This document shows, piece by piece, positions 7,126 through 14,292 of a DNA stretch of 14,334 nt. Position numbers and translations under genes: made by a program. Under the pieces are notes generated by a model. It worked only from the letters and a program-made list of their open reading frames with translations, was not told the DNA's origin and ran no database searches. Position 1 is the first letter of the stretch. Every line of letters begins with the position of its first letter. Source of the stretch: Candidatus Nesterenkonia stercoripullorum (GTDB lineage: Bacteria; Actinomycetota; Actinomycetes; Actinomycetales; Micrococcaceae); assembly GCA_019114115.1 (NCBI GenBank), contig DXGD01000065.1, positions 1-14,334 on the forward strand. Direction: 5' to 3'.

Positions 7126-9042
7126 TCAGCCGTCGATGACAGCCACCAGCTCGTCCAGGAATCGGGGAAAGTCTGTCCCTCGGCGGAGGATGCGCTGCAC
7201 GCTATCGCGCTCGTGGAAGACCTCGACGAGCTGTTCGAAGATGGTCTGGAAGGCCTGCCGGTCGCTGTCGGAGAACGCGACCAGGGCCACGACCTGCACT
7301 CGGTTCTCACCCCACGGCACGGAATTCTCCGCCACGCCGATCGAGATCGCCGTCCGGCTCGCACTCATATGGAGGGCGTGGGGAACGGCCAGCGCATCGG
7401 TGAATGCGGTGGAGGAGAGCCGTTCACGGTCGATGGTCTGCTCCACATAGCTCTGCTCGATGACCCCGCGTTCGAGCAGCGGCTCGGCCAGCCGGCGGAT
7501 CGTGGCTTCCTCCCCGGAGGCGGGCAGGGGCCGCAGGAACGCATCCTCGCTGAGGTACTGCGCCAGCTGCGAGCGAAGGCGGGTCAGCCGCTTGCTGCGC
7601 CGTCGTCGTGCCGCGACAGCTGAGATGCGCTCCATATCGGCTTCGGAGACGAAAGGCGGCAGCACGACGGTGCGCTCGTCCGGCTCCGGCGGGGCGATCG
7701 TGGTCAGGATCAGGTCGGTATCGATCGAGGAGAAGTCGGGATCGGTGCGGGTCTCCACCCTGACGACTTCGATCGAGGACCCCAGCGAGCGGTCGACGCG
7801 TGAGCGCAGCAGCTCGTGCAGCTCATAGTAGCCCGGGCAGAGGATGGTGGCGGTGAGCACGGTGCCGGTGCGGTTGCTGGCCTCGATGCGTCCGCCGACG
7901 TGCATGGCGATGTAGGCGATCTCGTCGTCGTGGATGGTGATCTCCAGTGCGCGGGCGATGTCGCTGGCGATCGCCACGGCCACCTGGAATACCATCGGGT
8001 AGGCGGACTTCACCGAGTGCGTCAGCGGATTGCGGACCCAGGCGTGATCGCGAGCCCGCTGCACGAGATTGTGTACGTGCAGACTGAGCCGCTGCAGGAA
8101 GTCAGGCTGTGCCAGGTCCACCAAGTACTCCGCGGAGGCGTGTTCGACGGCGGTCCGCACCGCCTCGGCGATCCCAGGCCCGACCTCTGCCCCGGCCTGG
8201 GCCTCGCCGGCGGGCGCCACGATGCGGGTGAGCGTGAGCATGGCCAGGTGCTCGGCGTCGCCGGTGCCCAGTTCGACGCCGAAGTGATGCACCGTGAGCT
8301 CGGCGATCATCTCGGCCAGCCGTGCCTGGGAGGCAGGCCGGTCAGCGTCGGCGCCGCTGCGCAGCACCCGGCCTTGGCGCACCCGGTCCACGGCGATGGC
8401 CACGTGCAGCAGCACATCGGCGGAGCCGAGCTCATTGACGTAGTAGCCTGCCGCCGCCAGGCGGCTGACCAGCTCCTCCCTGAATGCCGCGAAGGCATCG
8501 GGGTCGACGTGCTCGAGTCCGGCGGCCCGCCGCAGCGCCTCGGCATTCAGCGCACCGTGGATCATCTCCTCGTGAGCGAGCTGTGAGACCAGGCGGCGCT
8601 TGGCCAGCTCCTCACCACTGAGCACCATGCGCGTCCCCGCGCGCTCGAGCCGCAGTGCAGTGCCGTCCAGGAGATTGCGCAGGCGGACCACATCCGATTC
8701 GATCGTCGCCTCGCTGACGTGCATGGAGACCGCAGTGCTGCGGATGTCCACACCCGGGGTGGAGTGCAGCAGGGCACGGGCGAGCCGGTGCAGTCGCTGA
8801 TTCGGCTCCCCGGCGGTCCGCTCCGGCCGGGCCTCGGCGAGCAGACTGTGGTTGGGATGGTATCCGGCCGGCCCCGAGGAGATCGCTGTCCCCTCGCCCG
8901 ATCGAGCGTTGATCTGGGAGATGTAGGTGCGAACGCTGCGCGGGGTGACCCCGAGGCGGTCCGCGAGCTCCGCTGCGGTCACCCAGCCGTCATAGCGCAG
9001 GAGGATCCCGATGAGCTGGTCCTGCCGATTCCGGCTCACCAT
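7126..9042 (-). CDS. mtlR: BglG-type PTS-regulated transcriptional activator (MtlR-like)
   Basis: A 638-residue multidomain activator controlled by PTS phosphorylation. Domains in order: HTH_11 winged helix (about 5-60, DGWVTAAELADRLGVTPRSV), a second HTH of the Mga/HTH type (about 85-150), PRD1 (about 190-290), PRD2 (about 305-390), an EIIB-Gat-like domain (about 393-480, Cys402) and an EIIA-Mtl-type domain (about 497-636, H555 in AVPHALH). PRD2 keeps both histidines (H322, H381). PRD1 keeps H213, but its second site is Leu271. The start at 9042 gives the family's usual N-terminus just before the HTH; an in-frame ATG at 9177 would add 45 unconserved residues, and neither has a strong Shine-Dalgarno. 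It is divergent from the mannitol PTS genes, which it most likely activates, as MtlR does in Bacillus. The MtlR name is inferred from context. Confidence 0.85.
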   Translation of the reverse strand: MVSRNRQDQLIGILLRYDGWVTAAELADRLGVTPRSVRTYISQINARSGEGTAISSGPAGYHPNHSLLAEARPERTAGEPNQRLHRLARALLHSTPGVDIRSTAVSMHVSEATIESDVVRLRNLLDGTALRLERAGTRMVLSGEELAKRRLVSQLAHEEMIHGALNAEALRRAAGLEHVDPDAFAAFREELVSRLAAAGYYVNELGSADVLLHVAIAVDRVRQGRVLRSGADADRPASQARLAEMIAELTVHHFGVELGTGDAEHLAMLTLTRIVAPAGEAQAGAEVGPGIAEAVRTAVEHASAEYLVDLAQPDFLQRLSLHVHNLVQRARDHAWVRNPLTHSVKSAYPMVFQVAVAIASDIARALEITIHDDEIAYIAMHVGGRIEASNRTGTVLTATILCPGYYELHELLRSRVDRSLGSSIEVVRVETRTDPDFSSIDTDLILTTIAPPEPDERTVVLPPFVSEADMERISAVAARRRRSKRLTRLRSQLAQYLSEDAFLRPLPASGEEATIRRLAEPLLERGVIEQSYVEQTIDRERLSSTAFTDALAVPHALHMSASRTAISIGVAENSVPWGENRVQVVALVAFSDSDRQAFQTIFEQLVEVFHERDSVQRILRRGTDFPRFLDELVAVIDG

Positions 9043-9325
9043 GGCGACGTACCTGATCGCGCAGGCGGCGCAGACGACGATGTGAAGCTCTGCACCGCGA
9101 GATCGGTTCCCACCGGGCTGCCGTGCTGCGGGGTCGAAGCTGAAGTCATCCGTGAAATCTCCTGTCACCCCAACCATACCTGGGCGTATCCGGTGAACTC
9201 TTCCGCAGGGGCCGGAAGAAAGTCTCGCCGGGAAAACGTAGGAATGTGGGGTTCGTCACGGGAGAATGAAGTATGGCAGGTCAGCCTGCAGAGATGTGCT
9301 TCTTGACAGTGAGGTCGTGAGATCG
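9043..9325. promoter_or_regulatory. Divergent control region of mtlR and the PTS operon
   Basis: This 283-bp spacer must hold both divergent promoters. The clearest element is the inverted repeat TCTTCCG (9199-9205) with CGGAAGA (9213-9219), separated by 7 nt, a candidate activator-binding site. A smaller hairpin, GCAGG (9276-9280) with CCTGC (9285-9289), lies nearer the EIIB gene. TTGACA (9303-9308) matches a perfect -35 box but is too close to the start codon to serve. I cannot assign a convincing sigma-A promoter in either direction. Confidence 0.45.
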
Positions 9326-9628
9326 ATGAGGATCGTCGTGGTGTGCGGTGCGGGGGCATCGAGCACGTTCGTCGCGCTTCGCCTGCAGCGGGCTGCGGCG
9401 GCGGCGCGACTCAACTACGAGGTCGCCGGCAGCACTGAAAGCTCTCTGGCCGAGGATCTCCAGTTCACCGAGTTGCTGCTGGTAGGCCCCCATCTCGGCG
9501 AGCAGATCGAGGCGATCCGCGCCCGGGCCGCTGAGCACCGAGTGCCCACGATCCTGCTCCCGGACGATGTGTTCGGCGACGCTGATGGCACCCGGACGCT
9601 TCGTCTGGTCCAAGAGGGTGCGCCATGA
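9326..9628 (+). CDS. Stand-alone PTS EIIB, lactose/cellobiose type
   Basis: A 100-residue cytosolic protein of the lactose/cellobiose EIIB family, which passes phosphate from an EIIA to sugar through a cysteine. It opens MRIVVVCGAGASSTFVALRL, with C7 at the phosphorylation site of the family pattern, and has LLLVGPHLGEQIEAIRARA, matching the usual GPQ-type central motif. The ATG at 9326 gives the normal family terminus with GAGG (9311-9314) upstream; ATG 9266 would add 20 unrelated residues and has a Shine-Dalgarno only 1 nt away. No lactose-family EIIC or EIIA lies nearby, and the adjacent mannitol permease carries its own EIIB. It may phosphorylate or sense for the regulator, or serve a distant permease. 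Its stop overlaps a small ORF (ATGA, 9625-9628). Confidence 0.85.
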   Translation: MRIVVVCGAGASSTFVALRLQRAAAAARLNYEVAGSTESSLAEDLQFTELLLVGPHLGEQIEAIRARAAEHRVPTILLPDDVFGDADGTRTLRLVQEGAP

Positions 9629-9699
9629 GCACGCCCGCGCCCGTGCAGAGCTGCTGCCACCCCTTCACTCACCTTCAGAGACGAAAGGCGCTGTCATGA
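9625..9699 (+). CDS. Possible 24-codon coupling ORF between EIIB and mtlA
   Basis: An open frame of 24 codons starts at an ATG that overlaps the EIIB stop (ATGA, 9625-9628), and its stop overlaps the mtlA start (ATGA, 9696-9699). The peptide starts MSTPAPVQSCCHPF, ends QRRKALS and resembles nothing I know. Both overlaps are of the type used for termination-reinitiation, so ribosomes could pass from EIIB to MtlA without leaving the mRNA. mtlA also has its own Shine-Dalgarno (GAAAGG, 9683-9688). The frame could be a chance consequence of two ATGA motifs 71 nt apart; translation is unproven. Confidence 0.35.
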   Translation: MSTPAPVQSCCHPFTHLQRRKALS

Positions 9700-11795
9700 A
9701 TTCCGCGTCTGAAACCACCCGGCCCCGCGGCGGTCTGCGGGTCGGAATCCAGAAATTCGGCTCGTTCCTCTCGGGGATGATCATGCCGAACATCCCCGCC
9801 CTCATCGCGTGGGGCATCATCACCGCCCTCTTCATCCCGGACGGGTTCATGCCCAACGAGGGCCTGGAATCGATGGTCTTCCCGATCATCCACTACCTGC
9901 TCCCGCTGCTGATCGCCGTGCAAGGCGGCAGGATGGTCTATGAGGCCCGAGGGGGCGTGGTGGCGGCCATCGCGGTCATGGGCGTCATCGCTGGCTCGGA
10001 CTTCCTCGTCGACCAGTTCAACGCGGCGCTCCCCGAGGGGGAGGATCCGCTGCAACCGGTGCATATGTTCATCGGCGCGATGATCATGGGGCCTCTTGCC
10101 GCCTGGGTCATGAAATGGCTCGACGGCCTGTGGGAGGGCAAGATCAAAGCCGGCTTCGAGATGCTGGTCAACATGTTCTCCGCGGGCATCGCCGGATTCC
10201 TCCTCGCGATCGGCGGCTTCTATCTGGTGGCGCCGGTGATCAACCGTCTGATGGAGGTCCTGGGGTCCGCAGTGCAGTGGCTCATCGATGCCCAGCTGCT
10301 GCCGCTGACCTCGATACTCATAGAGCCCGCGAAGGTGTTCTTCCTGAACAACGCCATCAATCACGGTGTGCTCACGCCGCTGGGGGTCGCCGAAGCCTCC
10401 TCGGAAGGCAAGTCCGTCCTGTTCCTCCTCGAGGCGAACCCCGGCCCCGGTCTGGGCGTGCTGCTGGCGTTCACTGTCTTCGGCGTCGGCGCGGCACGGG
10501 CGACGGCCCCGGGCGCGGCGCTGATCCAGTTCGTCGGCGGCATCCACGAGGTCTACTTCCCCTATGTGCTGATGAAGCCCGCCCTGCTGCTGGCCGTCGT
10601 CGCCGGTGGTGCCACTGGCGTCGCGACCAACGTGCTCTTCGGCACGGGGCTCCGGAGCGCGGCGGCACCGGGCTCGATCATCGCCGTGATCGGCAACACC
10701 GCCGCGGGAGACTACCTGGGGGTCATCCTCTCCGTGGTGCTCTCCGCCGGAGTCTCCTTCGCCATCGGCGCGGTCATCCTGCTCTCCAGCCGGAAGCGTG
10801 ACGCTGCGTCCGAGAAGGACGGCTTCGCCGAGGCAGTCGCCAAGACCGAGGCCAATAAGGGCAAGTCCTCCTCGGCTCTCTCCGGGCTTGCGAGCTCGGC
10901 GGGTACTGCCTCTGATGACAGCCAGGCCGCCCCGGCTGCAGAAGGTGGCGGCACCGCAGTGGCCACCCGGCCCATCTCGAAGATCATCTTCGCCTGTGAC
11001 GCCGGCATGGGCTCCTCGGCAATGGGTGCCTCCGTGCTGCGGAACAAGCTCAAGAGCGCGGGAGTCTCCGGAGTGACGGTCACCAACAAGGCGATCGCGA
11101 GCCTCCCGGGCGACGCCGACGTCGTGATCACGCAGCAGACGCTGACCGACCGGGCCCGGCCGAAGGAGCCGGAGGCGGTGCACGTCTCCGTGGACAACTT
11201 CATGAACTCGCCGCGGTATGACGAGGTCGTGGAGCTGGTCAAGGGCAGCGCCGAGGAGCAGTCGGTCCCCGCCGACGCCGACAGCGGCGCTCCGGCGGCT
11301 GACGCGGTGACCGCGGAAGACGGCCCGGTCGCAGAGGGGACAGAAGAGAGCGAAAGCACTTCGGGCGAGATCCTCACCTTGGACCGCATCCGCATCCATG
11401 ACGGTTCCGCCACCCAGGCCGACGCGCTGGACGAGGCAGCTGCGGCCCTTCAGGGCGCCGCAGCAGTGACTGCGGAGTATCTCGCGGCCATGCAGGAGCG
11501 CGAGCGCACTGCCTCGACCTACATGGGCAATGAGCTGGCGATCCCACACGGCACCAACGACGCCAAGGACGCCGTGCTGGCTTCGGCGCTGTCGGTGTCC
11601 CGTTACGATGGCGGCGTGGACTGGGACGGCAAGCGGGTCACCTTCGTCATCGGCATCGCCGGAGTCGGCAAGGAGCATCTGCAGATCCTCTCCAGGATCG
11701 CCAGGCTGTTCTCGGACACCGCCGAGGTGGAGAAGCTGAAAGCGGCGTCCTCCGAGAAGGAGCTCCTCCAGCTTCTTCAGGCAGTCAACGATTAG
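9696..11795 (+). CDS. mtlA: PTS mannitol-specific EIICBA permease
   Basis: A 699-residue fused permease that imports mannitol while phosphorylating it to mannitol-1-phosphate. The membrane EIIC domain (about 15-365) carries KVFFLNNAINHGVLTPLG and the GGIHEVYFPYVLMKP signature (G281-E285) used in sugar binding. EIIB (about 427-517) has the phosphocysteine C434 in IIFACDAGMGSSAMG. EIIA (about 558-699) has the phosphohistidine H618 in GNELAIPHGT. Two long linkers join the domains, a Ser/Ala/Gly-rich one (367-426) and an acidic one (518-557), which makes the protein about 60 residues longer than E. coli MtlA (637). The ATG at 9696 follows GAAAGG (9683-9688). Upstream in-frame sequence overlaps the EIIB gene and is not used. 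mtlD lies 111 bp downstream. Confidence 0.95.
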   Translation: MNSASETTRPRGGLRVGIQKFGSFLSGMIMPNIPALIAWGIITALFIPDGFMPNEGLESMVFPIIHYLLPLLIAVQGGRMVYEARGGVVAAIAVMGVIAGSDFLVDQFNAALPEGEDPLQPVHMFIGAMIMGPLAAWVMKWLDGLWEGKIKAGFEMLVNMFSAGIAGFLLAIGGFYLVAPVINRLMEVLGSAVQWLIDAQLLPLTSILIEPAKVFFLNNAINHGVLTPLGVAEASSEGKSVLFLLEANPGPGLGVLLAFTVFGVGAARATAPGAALIQFVGGIHEVYFPYVLMKPALLLAVVAGGATGVATNVLFGTGLRSAAAPGSIIAVIGNTAAGDYLGVILSVVLSAGVSFAIGAVILLSSRKRDAASEKDGFAEAVAKTEANKGKSSSALSGLASSAGTASDDSQAAPAAEGGGTAVATRPISKIIFACDAGMGSSAMGASVLRNKLKSAGVSGVTVTNKAIASLPGDADVVITQQTLTDRARPKEPEAVHVSVDNFMNSPRYDEVVELVKGSAEEQSVPADADSGAPAADAVTAEDGPVAEGTEESESTSGEILTLDRIRIHDGSATQADALDEAAAALQGAAAVTAEYLAAMQERERTASTYMGNELAIPHGTNDAKDAVLASALSVSRYDGGVDWDGKRVTFVIGIAGVGKEHLQILSRIARLFSDTAEVEKLKAASSEKELLQLLQAVND

Positions 11796-11803
11796 GCCGT
11801 CAC

Positions 11804-11883
11804 GCAGTGCGGTGCAGAGCAGCGCGGAACGGTGCAGTGCGGTGCAGAGCAGTGCGGAGCGGTCCATTGCGGTCCAGAGCGGA
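11804..11883. repeat. 10-bp-periodic tandem array between mtlA and mtlD
   Basis: Eight degenerate 10-bp units follow one another (consensus near GCAGTGCGGT): GCAGTGCGGT, GCAGAGCAGC, GCGGAACGGT, GCAGTGCGGT, GCAGAGCAGT, GCGGAGCGGT, CCATTGCGGT, CCAGAGCGGA. They also form a 30-bp higher-order period of about 2.7 copies, the first two nearly identical. The array fills most of the 111-bp gap and ends 23 bp before the mtlD ATG. The plus strand is G-rich and lacks the GCAC needed to pair with its GTGC, so it should fold weakly. It may be a slippage-prone spacer. Confidence 0.85.
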
Positions 11884-11906
11884 CGCGGACGAGGAAAGGG
11901 GCGACG

Positions 11907-13049
11907 ATGAAGGCCGTGCATTTCGGAGCCGGTAACATCGGGCGCGGATTCGTGGGGCAATTGCTCCACGAGGGCGGATACGAGGTGGTGTTCTCCGACG
12001 TCGCCACGGACCTGGTGGACGCGCTGGACGCCGCAGAGTCCTATACGGTCTTCGAGGTCGGCGAGGGAGGCCAGGACCGCCTGATCACGGGCTTCCGTGC
12101 CCTGAACAGCGCACAGGATCCGGCGGCGGTCGCTGCCGAGGTCGCTACGGGCGACGTCGTCACCACGGCGGTGGGCCCCACTGTGCTCAGATTCATCGCC
12201 CCGCATCTCGTGGCCGGGCTGCGTGCCCGCTCCACGACGCTGCCGCCTCTCCAGGTGATGGCGTGTGAGAATGCGATCAACGCCACTGACGCCCTTCGGG
12301 ACGCGATGGTCGAGAACGCGGGCGCGGACTGGGGGAGCTGTGCCGGGAAGGCGGTTTTCGCCAACACCGCAGTGGATCGCATCGTGCCCGGCCAGCCGGA
12401 GGGTGCCGGCGTCGACGTCACGGTGGAGCCCTTCTACGAGTGGGCTATCGAAAGCGGCCCTTTCGAGGGGCGTCCACCCAGCATTCCCGGGGCGCACTTC
12501 GTGGACGACCTCGCCCCCTATATCGAGCGCAAGCTCTTCACCGTCAACACCGGTCATGCCTCCGCGGCGTACCTGGGATCGGCCTCCGGGTTGGTGAAGA
12601 TCTCCGATGCCCTGGACGACCCGCTGGTGGCGGCAGGCGTATCAGCAGCTCTCGAGGAGACCTCGGCGCTGCTGATCGAGAAGCACGGCTTCCACCCGGG
12701 GGAGATGGCTGAGTATCGTGGCACCATTCTGCGCCGCTTCGCCAACCCGGAGCTGCCGGACACGGTCCAGCGGGTCGGCAGGCAGCCCTTGCGCAAGCTC
12801 TCACGGAACGAGCGCCTCATCGGCCCGGCAGCCGAGGCTGCGGAGCGTGGTCTCCCCGTCGCGGGCCTGCTGGCCGTGGTCTCCGCCGCGCTGGCGTTCA
12901 CCGAGCCCGCTGACGAGCAGGCAGTGGCGCTGCGGCGCATGCTCAGGGAGCTCGACGCCGCGGCGTTGACCCAAGAGGTCACCGGGCTCTCCGCAGGGCA
13001 CCCGCTCTACAGCCAGCTGCTCGGGATCGTCGAGGCTGCGCAGCGCTGA
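11907..13049 (+). CDS. mtlD: Mannitol-1-phosphate 5-dehydrogenase
   Basis: A 380-residue NAD-dependent enzyme that oxidises mannitol-1-phosphate, the product of MtlA, to fructose-6-phosphate. The N-terminal Rossmann motif is GAGNIGRGF (7-15). The catalytic signature of polyol-specific long-chain dehydrogenases is present as K209, N214 and H217 in ERKLFTVNTGHA. Also seen are VMACENAINA and VDRIVP. Length matches E. coli MtlD (382). The ATG at 11907 gives the canonical MKAVHFGAGNIGRGF start behind GAGGAAAGGGG (11891-11901). The same frame stays open upstream to 11832 through the tandem array, but those 25 codons are not family sequence. It is the last gene of the mannitol operon, and only 3 bp separate its stop from the rplM promoter. 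Confidence 0.96.
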   Translation: MKAVHFGAGNIGRGFVGQLLHEGGYEVVFSDVATDLVDALDAAESYTVFEVGEGGQDRLITGFRALNSAQDPAAVAAEVATGDVVTTAVGPTVLRFIAPHLVAGLRARSTTLPPLQVMACENAINATDALRDAMVENAGADWGSCAGKAVFANTAVDRIVPGQPEGAGVDVTVEPFYEWAIESGPFEGRPPSIPGAHFVDDLAPYIERKLFTVNTGHASAAYLGSASGLVKISDALDDPLVAAGVSAALEETSALLIEKHGFHPGEMAEYRGTILRRFANPELPDTVQRVGRQPLRKLSRNERLIGPAAEAAERGLPVAGLLAVVSAALAFTEPADEQAVALRRMLRELDAAALTQEVTGLSAGHPLYSQLLGIVEAAQR

Positions 13050-13052
13050 GCT

Positions 13053-13081
13053 TTGCGACCTGGACGGCCAGACGGTATAGT
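13053..13081 (+). promoter_or_regulatory. Sigma-A-type promoter of rplM-rpsI
   Basis: TTGCGA (13053-13058) and TATAGT (13076-13081) are separated by exactly 17 nt, the best promoter match in the window. It begins 3 bp after the mtlD stop and would give the L13-S9 operon its own start and a leader of about 230 nt. No terminator is seen between mtlD and this site, so mannitol-operon transcripts may read into rplM. Confidence 0.7.
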
Positions 13082-13099
13082 AGATGCTTGTTGTGCGTG

Positions 13100-13161
13100 T
13101 CCACCTCTGAGTGGATCCGTGTCGAGGCGGTCCAGTTGCATGGCCACACGCTTCCACGGAT
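13100..13161 (+). promoter_or_regulatory. Structured 5' leader of rplM
   Basis: Within the 266-bp mtlD-rplM gap, TCCAC (13100-13104) pairs with GTGGA (13111-13115) around CTCTGA, and ATCCGTG (13115-13121) pairs with CACGGAT (13155-13161) over a 33-nt loop that can itself form smaller stems. Such a leader, downstream of a strong promoter and ahead of L13, could be an autoregulatory ribosomal-protein element. The remainder (13162-13315) has no feature I can name apart from the rplM ribosome binding site. Confidence 0.4.
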
Positions 13162-13315
13162 ATCAGGGGAACCCACGGGCCCGGCTTCCTTCCAGTCCTC
13201 ACCTGGAATACCGGACGGCGCACTCGCGAAGAACCAGGCACGGACCGCGGTGACTCTCACACCACCATAGGCTTCGTGCGCTGAACCGTAGAACACCGAC
13301 CGAAGGCATACCAAC

Positions 13316-13759
13316 GTGCGTACGTACACCCCCAAGTCTGGCGACGCCGACCCTCAGTGGCACATCATCGATGCGACTGACGTGGTCCTCGGCCGCCTCG
13401 CCAGCCAGAGCGCGACTCTGCTGCGCGGTAAGCACAAGCCGACCTTTGCGCCTCACCAGGACATGGGCGACTTCGTGATCATCATCAACGCTGAGAAGGT
13501 CGCCGTCACCGGTGACAAGGCCTCCAACAAGCGGTACTGGCGCCACTCGGGCTTCCCGGGCGGGATCAAGTCCGTCACGTTCGACGAGATGATCGAGCGC
13601 TACCCCACCCGCGCCGTCTACCAGGCGGTCAAAGGCATGCTGCCGCACAACAAGCTGGGCGCGGCTCAGCTGACCAAGCTCCGCGTCTACGCCGGCGCTG
13701 AGCACCCCCATGCGGCACAGCAGCCTCAGCCGTTCGAAATTTCCCAGGTCGCTCAGTAG
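13316..13759 (+). CDS. rplM: 50S ribosomal protein L13
   Basis: A 147-residue early-assembly protein of the 50S subunit. Diagnostic segments are [16 protein letters not shown] near the N-terminus, [64 protein letters not shown] and [17 protein letters not shown]. Length matches the family. The GTG start at 13316 gives the usual MRTYTPK terminus, with GAAGG at 13302-13306. rpsI follows after 38 nt and is surely cotranscribed, as in nearly all bacteria. Confidence 0.97.
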   Translation: MRTYTPKSGDADPQWHIIDATDVVLGRLASQSATLLRGKHKPTFAPHQDMGDFVIIINAEKVAVTGDKASNKRYWRHSGFPGGIKSVTFDEMIERYPTRAVYQAVKGMLPHNKLGAAQLTKLRVYAGAEHPHAAQQPQPFEISQVAQ

Positions 13760-13797
13760 TCCTGGCCGCCTGAGACGAGAATACTTCAAGGAGAAAC

Positions 13798-14292
13798 GTG
13801 GCTCAGAACACTGCAGAGCTCGCCGAGAACGAGGAGCTGACAAGCTACACCTCGGAATCCACCACAACTGAGGAAGTCGTCGAGACAGAGCGTGCCCCGC
13901 TCACCGTCGGCGGCGCAGCGATCGGCCGCCGTAAGCGCGCCCGCGCTCGCGTTCGCCTGATCCCGGGTTCGGGATCGTGGACGATCAACGGCCGCAACCT
14001 CGAAGACTACTTCCCGAATAAGCTCCACCAGCAGGAAGTCAGCGACCCTTTCACCCTGCTGGGCCTGACCGGTTCCTACGACGTCGTTGCTCGCATCGAC
14101 GGGGGCGGCCCCTCCGGCCAGTCCGGTGCAATGCGCCTGGGCATCTCCCGCGCTCTCAACGAGATCGACCGGGAGCACAACCGTCCGGCGCTGAAGAAGG
14201 CCGGATTCCTCAGCCGCGATGACCGCGCGGTCGAGCGCAAGAAGGCCGGCCTGAAGAAGGCCCGTAAGGCACCGCAGTACTCGAAGCGCTGA
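13798..14292 (+). CDS. rpsI: 30S ribosomal protein S9 with acidic N-terminal extension
   Basis: A 164-residue small-subunit protein whose C-terminal tail touches the P-site tRNA anticodon. The core begins near residue 38 ([19 protein letters not shown]) and includes [45 protein letters not shown] and the basic end [12 protein letters not shown]. The first 35 or so residues are acidic and Thr/Ser-rich ([23 protein letters not shown]), an extension common in actinobacterial S9 and absent from the 130-residue E. coli protein. The GTG at 13798 has AAGGAG (13788-13793) at 4-nt spacing. The stop is 42 nt before the window edge, and no terminator fits in what remains. Confidence 0.96.
   Translation: MAQNTAELAENEELTSYTSESTTTEEVVETERAPLTVGGAAIGRRKRARARVRLIPGSGSWTINGRNLEDYFPNKLHQQEVSDPFTLLGLTGSYDVVARIDGGGPSGQSGAMRLGISRALNEIDREHNRPALKKAGFLSRDDRAVERKKAGLKKARKAPQYSKR

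Noticed and set aside
9043..9177. A 45-residue N-terminal extension of MtlR starting at ATG 9177
   Set aside because: The extra residues look unrelated to any regulator, and the HTH normally begins within about ten residues of the start, as it does from 9042. It is not fully excluded because the Shine-Dalgarno at 9042 is weak.
9231..9257. ECF-sigma-like promoter GGAAAA-N17-CGTC ahead of the EIIB gene
   Set aside because: Only a loose match to ECF consensus, expected by chance in GC-rich DNA, and nothing links an ECF factor to this locus.
9303..9308. Perfect TTGACA -35 hexamer
   Set aside because: The matching -10 would fall on the EIIB start codon and no -10-like sequence is there.
11832..11906. 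Extension of MtlD upstream through the tandem repeat
   Set aside because: The frame is open by chance; the canonical MKAVHFGAGNIGRGF start at 11907 has a strong Shine-Dalgarno and gives normal family length.
9675..12557. A 960-codon open frame on the minus strand opposite mtlA and mtlD
   Set aside because: Its product has no recognisable domain, is full of low-complexity Arg/Gly/His/Asp, and crosses the tandem array. It is explained by high GC at third codon positions of mtlA and mtlD, both of which are unmistakable on the plus strand.
5362..13052. Mobile element signatures at the edges of the sugar locus
   Set aside because: I looked for integrase or transposase genes, tRNA attachment sites and flanking direct repeats and found none, so no mobile element is called.
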